DNA of 64,000 nt from Asterias rubens (lineage: Eukaryota; Echinodermata; Asteroidea; Forcipulatida; Asteriidae): NCBI RefSeq assembly GCF_902459465.1, contig NC_047082.1, positions 8,659,407 through 8,723,406 on the forward strand, written 5' to 3'. Below the pieces are notes generated by a model. It was given only the letters and a program-made list of their open reading frames with translations. It had not been told where the DNA came from and did not search any database. Below are positions 47,701 through 60,000 of the stretch, one piece after another. The stretch's first letter is position 1. Every line of letters begins with the position of its first letter. The translations under genes were made by a program, and so were the position numbers.

Positions 47701-48045
47701 TAATTAGAGATTGCAGCAGTCACCATGATGGATGGATGGATGGATGTCTGTTTGGCAAATATTATTTGAAAAGCACTTCGACAGAACCAAAAATTGCCTG
47801 GGGGGTGGGGCGGGGGGCGGTGCGGTACTTTGACAATCCCTGGCCAATAAAAAAAACCGCACATGCCACACCCATCTATCTACCAGCACCTTGGTGGTAG
47901 CCCGCCCCCTTGAGTCCTTCTGAAAATCCAACCTCAAATTTTAGTTTACCACGCGCCGTTAGGACCAATGAACCAACACAATGCAGTACGACCATGGTCC
48001 GCAACAGCAGTAGGAAAAGAAACCCAAATACAATCCTCCAACAAC

Positions 48046-51000
48046 ATGGCGTCGAATGGGAAAGGCGATTCAATGGAAACTTCTGCAAAGCTTTTTTACC
48101 CCAACCCTGACATTCAAAATGGGGCCCATGTTCGCTCCATGGAACAATACCGTGAGATGCACAAGCAATCCATCGAACAACCTGACGTATTTTGGGGCGA
48201 GATAGCCGAGCAATTTCACTTCGAGAAGCCGCCGACCGAGGGGAAGTTTTTGGAGTACAACTTCAACGTCAAAAACGGGCCGGTGTTTATCAAATGGATG
48301 CAGGGCGCCACCACTAATGTTTGCTATAATGTTTTGGACAGACATGTTAAAGATGGCAAGGGTAACAAGATTGCTTTTTATTGGTAGGTATACAGGTATA
48401 ACCTGCTGACATTCTGCATCCGATATCCGCACCTCTTTGAGGATCTCCCTTCATTGATTTAGGTTGGGTCAAATCATGGAGGTAGGATTCTACCTCCATG
48501 GTCAAATTAATTACATACCCAGCAGAATGTAAAATTGGGCTGGGCTGGGGGGGGGGGGGGGGGGGAGGCGTTAAAATTCATTCAGCTGTCACATCATCAT
48601 CATCATCATGATTCATGGGCAATCAATCAATCTTAAAGAATGTCCCTACTGACAGTGACACCTCTCATACTCTACTACCTAGCTAGGGATAGGACTATTA
48701 TTATTATGAAATTTGTTGGAGACTTACTATCCTGACGATAGCTGGACCATCCATAAGGTTTATCGCGAATAGCAAAATATCAAGAGAGGGCGCTGTTGAA
48801 CCCACACAAAGGTATAGGCGTTGCGTGCGCGAGTTGTAGAAACTGCATAGAAACCGCCCCATATTCCTTCCCACAATGCATTGCATTTCTGAATCGCGAT
48901 AAACCTTATTTTTTATTGGAGGATGCGAACCTCAGTCAGCATATTTAGTTCTAGAATCTAGGTATAGGACAACTGTATGTTTGATGTGACCTACAACAAA
49001 AATGAAATCTAATTTTTGTATGAATTTTTCATTATTTACAAGTAACATCATTTCATTTTTTCGTAACATTCTGACGCCACAAACGAGTCAAAATTTGTTT
49101 TAAAAAAATGCACTACCCTCTGTGTTAGTTCATACATGTATTAAAATTGGCCGTGAGCCAAATCACTTTGATAACAATGCATGAAGCAATAACTATTGTG
49201 TGGCAAAGATGGTTATTTCCAGTATGTAAAAACACACTCATGGCCATGGGGTGCAGTCATTTTACAGTAGAAGTAACCTGTATCAGTTCTACTATGGAGG
49301 TAGAAATAGAAGGAGTTGGAACGAAGCAGGGATCAAAGGTTCAATGTCTAGTGCCGCAGTCGTAAAATCAGCGGGAGTAAACATCAGCCACTAATCCCAT
49401 TAGCGCCTCTGGCCGGTCGCGCCCCGGCCGGGCCCAAACACTCACCTCCATGGTTCTACAAAGCACAACAAATTCAGATCTCAGTGGCCCAATTTCATTG
49501 AGCTGCTCAGGCAGAAAATATTGCTTAACAACTTTCTGCTAAGCAGAAATGAGCAGGACACCAGTCACAAATTCTACTTGTGGCACATGGTTTGGCTGGT
49601 GACCTTATTCTTGTAAGCTAAGGCAGACCTTTTTGCAGCAGCTGTTTGAAACTTGGCCCTAGTGTGATTATGAATTCAATAGACCTAAAGTGCTGCAGAA
49701 AACCCATTCAGAATTCATTCAACTATAACAATGGGGAACACAAGCAAAATTAAATTCCGAACAGGAACGGGGGGCCATGTATACACTAAGGAGGCTGTAT
49801 GAAGTGTCGTGGTCGATCGGCTTGGTTACATTTCTGGGTTACAATTTGTATTTCATTTATTTATTTATTTTCTTATTTAGATACGACTCTTTTTTTATTT
49901 TATTTTTATTTATTTATTTATTTATCAATTTAATGCCAGTCCTACCATGGAGGAAATTCACTATGCATACATTATTACTTTTAATACATACGATGTTGAT
50001 GAAATTTGTCCTTTCTTTTTCTTCCTATGGGGCAGGGGGGGGGGGGGGGTTCCATTCTATTGTACCATCTCTCAAACTTAATTTGAAAAAACTTTTTCTG
50101 AATCAACTATTTTATTTTTTTTAACTTTTTGGATTAGGCAAGGGAACGACCCAAATGACACAGCAAAGATCACCTATGGACAACTTCTTAAAGAAGTCTG
50201 TAAATTCTCCAATGTTCTCAAGGATATGGGTAAGTAATCACTCATTTTGAGTTTTCCCCCATAAATTTCGTTTTTTAAAAAAACACACGTGTGAGTTTTA
50301 AAAACTGAAATTACATTTCCTTATAATAATGTGACACTTTTAGGACACTTGGGGGCAGCAGACTGCAGCCTTTCCATTGTTCCCACTTTTCTAAGAACAA
50401 TGGGCGCTGCACTAATAAGATCCCAATAGCAACCAAAAGGTACTGGACACCATTATTTCAAATGGTAATCACTCAAAATAATTGTTAAAGCATAAAAACT
50501 TACTTGGTAAAAAGCCATGGAGAGCTGTTGATAGCATAAAACATTGTGAGTAACGGCTCCCTCTGAAGTAACATAGTTTTTGAAAGATAGGTAATTTACT
50601 ACTCAAATAATAAAAGACCTCAAGCCTGAATTTTATAAGGCAACAAACAAACCAACAAACAAATTTGTGTTATTTCTTTCATTATTCTCTTGCAACTTCG
50701 ATGAGGAAAAGGAGTCCCAAGTTTTTAGAGATTTTTTATTATATATGCTGGGATACACCAAATGAGAAGACTTGTCTTTGATATTTTTACGAAACTTGTC
50801 CAGTGCATTAAAAGTCCTTCATGACTTTTTATCTATATGAAAAATGACATCGACATTCTCATTTCTTCTTTCCATATTCAGGTGCAAAGAAAGGAGATCG
50901 AGTCGCCATCTACATGCCGATGATCTTTGAACTTGTTGTGGCCATGCTGGCTTGTGCACGACTTGGAGTCATCCATTCAATAGTGGTTTGTGTTTGATTT

Positions 51001-54000
51001 ATTTATTGTACTTAATAACATAGCTTTTTAAAACTATCTTAAAATTGGAAATATGGATATTTGATGGTAGTTCATGAGACCTGAAACTTCATAGAGCATG
51101 TAGAGGCAATTAAAATTTGCCTCCATGCCCCTTGTAGAGTTGGAGAAAAAGTTGTGCATTCATAATAGGCCTCACTCCGTCCCAGTGCCAAACTTTTAAA
51201 GCAAATGGCTTAGAGAACAAACTGTTTATTTTTTTCTTCTGTTGCATGGGATGATACCGTCCTTCAATATTGTTGTTACATGTGGTACTCAAAATGAAAC
51301 AAGGGATGCCTCGCAATTGAACTTAATCATTGTAGCTCGCAAGCCTGTGATCAAGGGTGCTTGCTACTTGTATGTGAACCAGAAACACAGCGACTCTTTC
51401 AGGATAAGTGTTCTGGGTTCTTTTACATGTCTCTACCAATCCTGTAACACAGAACCTATGGCTAATAAGCAATTATGGTAATCTTGCTCAAGTCTCATGA
51501 CCGGGACTCGAACCCACACGCTGTTGATCAGAAACAAATGGGGTGCGTTTTTGTGGTCACTGATTAGTGTTTAACCAATGGCCAAGTCAACCAAACAGTT
51601 ATTGGTTACGACCGCCTAAACGCACCCCAGAGCTTGAGTCAGGTGCTCTTAACCGCTCGGTCAGGACACGCCAATAAATCCCCTTTTGTTTTTTTGTTTC
51701 ATAGTTTGGTGGTTTTTCAGCGGACTCTCTCTCCGGTCGAATGATAGACGCTCAATCTACTCTTCTTATCACAGCAGGTGAGTAAAAACTTCAAAAGTTT
51801 TCTCATTTTTATAATTTTTTCATAAAAATGATATGATACCCATGCCTACATCCTTATACGGGTGGTGAAGGGGGTATTAACAGTGCCAACTCTCCTTGAT
51901 TCCACAGGACCTGAAAACAAACCAATCTTTCAATATTCTAGCGAACAAATTTGAGAGTAAGTCTCCTCAATTATGGAAACTTTTTCTGTATTATGTTGAA
52001 TGTAATTTTCTGCATACAATATATTCCTGAACTTTGTACAAAATCTCCCTTTATCAAAATGCAAATAATGGCAGCTCTAGGGTTTAGTCCATTATTGGAG
52101 TAAAAAATCTGAGAAAAGGATTTTATCCAGAACTGTTTCTGAGACTTGCATTTCTCTAAACCACGTTCCGTAAAACTTTAAAAGGAAATGAGGATGTTAT
52201 CGTTATCATTAGCTGCAGTGCTTCTTTACATTTAGTTTTCACGGTCGTCAATCTTTTTACGAGTAATTACCAGCTCTGTGCTATGGGGTGATAATTTTTC
52301 TCTGTGGGCGTTCGTTGTTTACACATCGCTATGGCAACTAAGCCGAGCAGAATGAAACATTAATGTTAGCGGTATTACAATGGTACATGAGTGCCTGTAC
52401 AATGGCCTTTTTAAATAATGCTGTTATCTGTCTTTCTTTGGCCTTGATCGACATGTGTAGCCAGGACAAAAGGTTTGCAGTAGTCCACACCCCCTGTAAA
52501 TGATAAGGAATGACAATAACTTCGGTTAAAAAAAAGCAAACAATAACGGCTTTTTCATTCACTTTGTGATACAAAATTGCAAAATGAAATGCTTGTTCAA
52601 TATATTTTGGCATTTTACATGTGTAATTTGTTTTCATTTTATTTATTTTTGTTTTATTTCACCACTGTTAGCATGTTTTGTGGGGGGCTTGTTTATCCGA
52701 GCTAAATATTTCGTTGTTTTTAAATAACCAGAAATAATAGTTAGGGTAAAAATAATAAACAAGATGGCAATTGTAAGGCTTTAAAAAAAAAGTCCAAGGT
52801 ACCGGTCCTAAAGAAATTGAAGTATACTGAAAAATATTCTCATACCAGGCCCTGAAAAAACCCACGGCACCCTCTGCATTTGCTGTGGTGCTCTCTGCAA
52901 AGTTTCAACACAAACTTACATTTTCCTGCCTCTAGCTACCGGGAAATCTCGGTAGTCTAGTTGGTAAGACACTGCTCTGGAATTGCAAGGGTCATGGGTT
53001 CGAATCCCACCCGAGTAAATATGCCTGTGATATTTTTTTAACAGGACTCGGGGAAAGTACTGAGTATACAGTGCTAACACACACCAGTGTATAGGTAAAA
53101 ACAAAAAATTTGATTACATTTTCCTCTGAGAAGTGCCCCTTGTTAGAGGAAAATTGCTGTGTCCCTCCAAGAGTGAAGTTCAGGCGAACCCCTTCCCCGT
53201 CGAAAAACCCCGTCGAAAAACCCCTGCTTCCTCCTGTTAACTACTTTAAAGACACTGTACACTATTGGTAATGCCCCTTATTTTTGACCGCGCGAGGGCG
53301 CTATAAATAGTATTTTGATCACTTCCGGGGGTACACGCGATTCGCCCTGCACAAATTAATAGGCGTTCTGTCACTTTTGTTGCGCCGTAGTTTCAATTTG
53401 CTTTAGAGGTGGATTATAACCGCTCCTTTAAAAGTTTTATTGTCTGTGATGGATTAGATGTCTGTGGTTATAATGTGTTCCAATCTTTAAAAACTGTTTT
53501 GCGTATGAATGAATATACCCCCGGAAGTGATTGAGAGCGCCCTCACGCGGTCAAAAATATGGCCCATTGTCAAAGACCAGTCTTCTCACTTGGTGTATCT
53601 CAACATAATTAATAACAAACCTTTGAAAGTTTGAGCTCAATTGGTCTTCGAGGTTGCGAGATAACTGTGAAAAAGACAAAAACCCTTGTCAGACGAAGTT
53701 GTGTGCCTTCAGATGCTTGATTTCGAGACCTCAAGTTCTGAATCTGAGGTCTCGAATTCAAATTCATGGAGAATTACTTATTTCTCGAAAACTACGTCAC
53801 TTCATAGGGAGCCGTTTCTTACGATGTTTTATACTATCAACCTCACCCCATTACTCGTTACCAAGTGAGGTTTTATGATGAACATTGTTTTGAGTAATTA
53901 CCAAAGGTGTCCACTGCTTTTAAACTACAAATAAATATACAGCGATGGTTATTTCACAGACGGGGTCTATCGAGGAACCAAGCTTGTTGATCTGAAACAG

Positions 54001-57000
54001 ATAGCAGACGACGCAATCGACCTCTGCAAAAAACAGTAAGTAGTTTATGAGATAATTATTCAGCTGATTAGAATATTCATTATTCAGTATTTCACATGTT
54101 GGATGATTTAGTTGGCTGGTGCACAAACCTAAAATGGATTTCTAATTAATTATTCAGACAACCGGTTAAATATTCATGAGAAGTTTGTGGTCAAGGCGCC
54201 TGGGAATAAATAATTTGAACCTTTTGAATAAACATGAAGTAGTATGAATGTTAAAGGAACATGTTGCCTTGGATGGGACGAGATGGTCTATACAAAGCGT
54301 TTGTAACCATGGTAACCATTTGTTATAAAATGCATATGATTGGAAAGATGTTTTAAAAGTAAAATAGAATGATCCACACAAATTTGCCTCGAAATTACGT
54401 GGTTTTCCTTTTACATTGCGAACTAACATGGTCGGCCATTTATGGGAGTCAAAAATTTGACTCCCATAAATTGCCCGACAATGTTAGTCGACGAGGTTAA
54501 AGGAAAACCGTGCTATTTCGAGGCATGTTTGTGTGGATCATTGTATTCTAGTTTTACAACATCTTTTCAACCATATGCATTTAATAACAAACGGTTACAA
54601 ACGCTTTCAAAGACCAACTCGACCGATCCAAGGCAACGTGTTCCTTTAATAAGTGTATGAGGAATGAAGTATCAGGCGTGATACTTCTTTGAGGCGACGA
54701 AGGCGATTGCCTCCATGCCCCCTGGTCATTGTCTTGGTGTCCTTGAAATACGGCAGTAAGGTGCCGCCGTGGTGCCCTTGCCCTTTTATCAACAAAGCAT
54801 AAAGGCTTGAAGTATCAGGATTTTATCTTGCAGAAAAAATTTCCTATTTGGATATAAAGGAATGACAGAAAATGTCAAAATTTCAGAAAAGGAATACAGC
54901 GCCCCAGTTACTGGGTCTACTTAAGACCTTTGAACGTTAAGGTTATGTAGCAAATTTTGTTTGTACAACAAGTCAATAATGCAAGCTTGTTTTATGTATC
55001 TATTGATATGGACTCTTTTTATTATAAATAAAACAACTAAATTGTTGTGTTTGTTCTTGTTTTTATTTTTATTCTTATTTATTTACTTGTTTTTTGGGGA
55101 GGGGCCTTGACATGTAAGCAGTTTTTTTTTGGTTCGTGGAAATTAAAAACCACTGAGGCTGAACTAAAAGCATGTTTTTATGTCCAAAAATGATTAAGTC
55201 TAAATTCTCTTTCAGGTTGAAGTGTGATTAAGCTTTAACAACCCAAAGCCAATTTTCCAATATATTGCAGGCAATGCAGCGTTAAATGAGACATGCCTTT
55301 CCTGTAATGTTGATGACAAAGTGTAATTATACCTGTGTAGTCTGGCTGGAAGAAATGTCTGAACAGGGCAATATTTTGACAAGTTTGTTAATTTATTGGC
55401 GAGTCATGGCTGAACGGTCAAGGGCATCGTAGCTCAGGTGTTTTGGGTCAGCTGATTGTGGGTTCATGCCGCATAACAGTTAAAGGAACATTACAGAATT
55501 GGTTTTGCAAACAAAATAGTTGCTGGCAGTGTAAGCAACCATAGTTGTAATCCACCATATACATAAACTGACAAACCTGTAGAAGTTTGAAAGCCATCGA
55601 CGATCTGGGTCAAAAGAAAATAGTGAAAAAAAAAACGATTTAAATGCATTTTGCTTGACATTGATGCAAAACAGAAATGAATAAAACGCTCACTGAAGGT
55701 GAGCGATAAACCCCAAACGCGAATCAAATTTGACATTTCAGACAGAAATGTTTCAAATGATGTTTTAAACTCCCATCATCTTTAGACCGTGTAAGTTTTG
55801 TGTACACCTGTGATCTTCTTGTTTTTTTGTTTCTTACCAATTCTGTAAAGTTCCTTTAAGACGAAGTACACTGGTAGTAAAAAAAGGCAAAATATATATC
55901 AAAGCCTTATGCCAAACAAACAAAAAAAAACAGTTGTTTGCCCCTTCCTCATCCTGAGGTGCAAATGGTGATGAAATTATTACCCGCCTTTGAAACAGGC
56001 TTGAAGAAATAATGCAACAATTGATCATCTTCGTTTATTTAGTTTATTTACATTATTGTTTATCTTTGGGCATTTCCAACAACTTTATAAGACAAAATTT
56101 GTATACAATTAAAAGGTCTGCTGATAACACAAAATTGAACTCAATATGTTGTAAAGTTAAAACCATCCTCCAGACAATCAAAATTATATCCAAATATTAC
56201 CAGACAAAGATTGTGCACATTAATCTTTAATAAGGTGCAGTGAGCCAATTGCAGAGGTTTTAAAGGTCAACTTTTAAAAATCCACTTAATTTTAATATTT
56301 TTGCAATTAATAAGCATATAAAGCCACTGGACACCTTATGTAGACCAGTCTTCTCACTTAGTGTATCACACTTAATATGCATAAAATAAAAAACCTGTGA
56401 AAATTTGAACTCAACTGGTTGTCAAAGTTTTTAGAGAATTGTGGAGGAAAAAAACAACGTTGTTGTGCAAGTTGTGTGCTTTCAGATATATGCCTGATAA
56501 AAGGCTTCAAGTATTTTGAGAAATTACCTCCTTCTCTTATAAAAATATGATGCTTCAGATGAGGGAGTAGTTTTCTACAATGTTTTGTACTATAAACAGC
56601 TCTCCATTGCTCATTAACAAGTAACTTTTTATGTTAACATGTATTTTCAATTTATTACCAATATAAAGTTCAGAGCCTTTTGTATGTATACAATATAAAG
56701 TAATAAATTAAAAGTAAAGTTTTTTTGGGCATCCTATTAAAGCTGTACATTAATAAATGCTGCCTTTGTGCCCCGACGTTTGACAGGTTTACAATCCATT
56801 TCTTGCGATGTTTGATTCGCTGTAGCAGGGGCAATGGTAGCCTTACAACACGGGAAGTAAGGGTTCAACAACCGCTTTGTGGCAGAACGAAACGAGTGGT
56901 TGAAAAAACAATATATGAACACATTGAAGAAGCTGTTGCATATCGCGAAACCCTTTGTGATGAAAATGAGCCAGTTCTTCAATTGTTTCTGGTTTATCGC

Positions 57001-60000
57001 AGCAATGATCCGTGCAACTCGTAACGGCGTCCAGCAGACGGCAAACAGAACAGTTATAACGAGGAACGACCGCAGTGCCTTGTTGTCGAGGAAATTAGGA
57101 TCGTTTTTACAGTCTTTGTTTTTGTTCAACATCACGGCGTGATTTCGACTGAGCTTGATCAGCCGCCAGTAAATAAGAATCAGAACGATCAACGGTAAGA
57201 TTACAAAGAACACTAAAATGGAGACTTCAAACAGTGGACCGTTGGAGCCCACGACACAGAGAAGTACAGCTTTAAAAATGAACTTGTCCGAGTCTTGCTG
57301 GATTAGCGAAAGGATTATCTGAAGTGCAAAGGATAAGATCGACAAGAGAACGACGAGGTTGATCACGCGATTCTTAGCGCAAAGACTTGGGAATTGAAAT
57401 GGCATCGTCACGGCGATGTATCGCTCAGCGTTCATCAATACAATCAGAATGATCGACATACAACAACAGGTTGCATCCAGAGTAGCGTTGATCGAACAGT
57501 ACAACTCACCGAAAGGCCAGAAGTTGAACGCCGATGCGATGACATTCGGTAGGGAAATAACACCGGTTAGGAGATCATAAGCTGCGAGAGATATCATGAG
57601 CACTTTCGTGCTGTCCGCAAGTTTGGGCATACTGCGCGTAACAGTGATTGATAACGCATTTCCTGAAATGATCATGAAGACGACAGCGGCAACGAAACAA
57701 GTCCGCAGAGCAATCAAATACGGCGACAGATATTCTTCCGCTGTAGTGTTATTCATCCTGAACTCTTGATTTCTTGAAAGAAGTAAATCCTTCTGTTCTT
57801 AAAATGTACTAAGTTCTTCTATAAAATGATCAATTCAAACGTCAACAAGAAAAGTTTTCCCCTTCGTAAGCACTTGATTACTTGCTAAGATAGCTTCCTC
57901 AAACGTTAGCTCCTAAGAAAAGTACAAGTAAAGTCTAGTTCCCTAACTTCTTCTTTCTTTCGTAGGCACTTGACATTCAGCAAAGACTGTTTATATTACT
58001 CCATTTGTGTTTTTGTTTTGTCTGCAACAAGCATGGGCTTTTCTGGTTATGCCCCCATTTCCAATTCTCCGCTTACTGTTCTTTCTTATCTTTATTTTAA
58101 TTCTCTGTTGGAATGGAAATAAAATGAGATGAAAGAAGTCTTCGTTCACAACACTGATTGTTACTGTCGACGGACGTCCAAAACTACAATGGAGATCCTA
58201 TTTCAAGTGTATGAAAAGTTTTCTCTCCACATCACAGCTGCCGTGTTAGTTTGCCTTCAAGCCTCACTTTCAAACAGGCTGAAAAGTGTCTTTCAGATGA
58301 AAGCAATACTCGTAGAAACTTCTCCAATCCGGCAAAATAAGATGAAGTGTCCTTTTGAATCAGGAGCCAATATATTTGTCAACAGTGGTAGCCAATGGTT
58401 CGATTACTTTCCTATTGACAAAATACAACAGTCGTTACTGAAGTTTGACGATCATTCGCCATTAACATCTTGCAAACATCCCTCAAAATATTACCATGCA
58501 CGAAACACACCCATTTTATATTTGATAATGTATTGTCGCTCAACCGATGACACAGCTCTATAGAGATAGTCCAACAGGTGAATTGCGATTAGAAGTTTTG
58601 ACATACATCAGTAGCTTTTATGGTTTAAACCATAAAGAAGGCAATTAAGCCAATTAAATGTTTCGATCAGTTCTTGTCAGCTTCATTTATTGCTCTTGCC
58701 TCTTTTTCCTCGCTGATCAAAATGTCAGCTTCACGCTTGATTCTGATTGGTCGGTGTCCCCCTCATAGTCGTTGGTAAACGCTGCATTGTTTCCCCTCTT
58801 TATTCAGCTCATCCACGCTGCCCCTATTAAGTATTGATGTTTCTAACAGGTTTTCTCTTAAGAAATTAATCGGATGCGGGTAAATTGCTTGTTGAGTTGC
58901 CTTGAACGGGTACATGTTTGGAAAAAGGCCCTTGTGCATTGAGTAATTTACTCATAACAACCAAATGGATCACCAGCCAGAACTATGCGTAATGTACCTT
59001 TTATTGGGGGGGGGGGGAGGCTGCTCATTTCGACCTATAAAGATAATGTCACTGCACTTTTTTGTTCATTGTTGGTTAAAAAAAAGTACATGGTGCATGA
59101 ACAAATGAATGTTACCATGGTGATGCAAAATTAGCAATGGATAAAAAAAAATTCAGTTTCATTTATGCTTGTGACAGTTAAAAGGACACTTTGCCTTGGA
59201 TCAAGTTTTTCTATGAAAAGAGTTGGAAAATGTTTTTTTGTAAAGATAATGCCTTTATGTTATGGTTAGAAAGATGTTTTAAAAGTAGAATTAATAATCC
59301 ACACAAACATGCCTGGAAATTGCACGGTTTTCCTAAGTTGTGAACCAACACGGTATGCCAATCTTTTGAGTCAAATCATTTTTTTTACTCCACAAACTGG
59401 CAGACCGTGTTAGTATTTGAAGTAAAAGCAGATAATTTTGTTTTTTTTGTGAAACGCTAGGACCTATTTATTCTACTTTTATAGTTTTAAAACATCATTT
59501 CTAACCATTATGCGTTTGAAATGGTTTCAAACACTTTTCACAGACAAACTCGACCTATCCAATGCAACGTGTCTCTTTAATATAGACCTTTAGCATTGAC
59601 CTGTAAGCTTATAACTATGGAAACGTTCAGTGATGCTGATAATCTACATACATGTAACAAAATTATGAGCTGTCTCCTAAAACCAATGGTTAATTAAGCC
59701 TATTAGTAAACAAATTTATTGCCTTGGTGACAATAACAAAAAAGTGCGTTGAGCCATTAGCAATATTCTCAATAATTCCTGGGGGAAAAATTACATAGTT
59801 AGTAAGATGTGAATGGGAGTCAATTTGTTTATTGTTTCACTTACCATGGTTACACACTGAACAGCGCAGCGCGAAGAAAAACAAAAATAAGAAAATTTGT
59901 TCAGTTTTCGATGTGGGAAGAAAACCCTTTTGGAGAAAAAAAAAGCAATAAGGGACTGAAAACCATTGAAAGGCTCCCTCAAATCAGTAAAAGGGTCCAA

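Larger units (their letters stand above)
37993..48045. other. PAQR downstream region and intergenic block before ACSS
   Basis: No further gene is supported. The first part is probably 3' untranslated sequence. Repeats include F4 copies (38079-38290, 39069-39240, 40620-40857), a SINE head on the minus strand (about 39366-39440), F1 copies (39662-39850, 41110-41489, 46908-47080), AAT and CA runs, and foldbacks at 44503-44688, 45323-45500 and 47562-47700. AATAAA at 45904-45909 followed by GT-rich sequence could be a polyadenylation signal for an unidentified transcript. Long AT-rich stretches (41500-43900) show nothing I can name. Confidence 0.6.

Noticed and set aside
58129-58563. 144-codon open frame right of the GPCR
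   Set aside because: No domain, no splice context that fits, and it lies in the likely 5' flank of the antisense GPCR. Probably chance.
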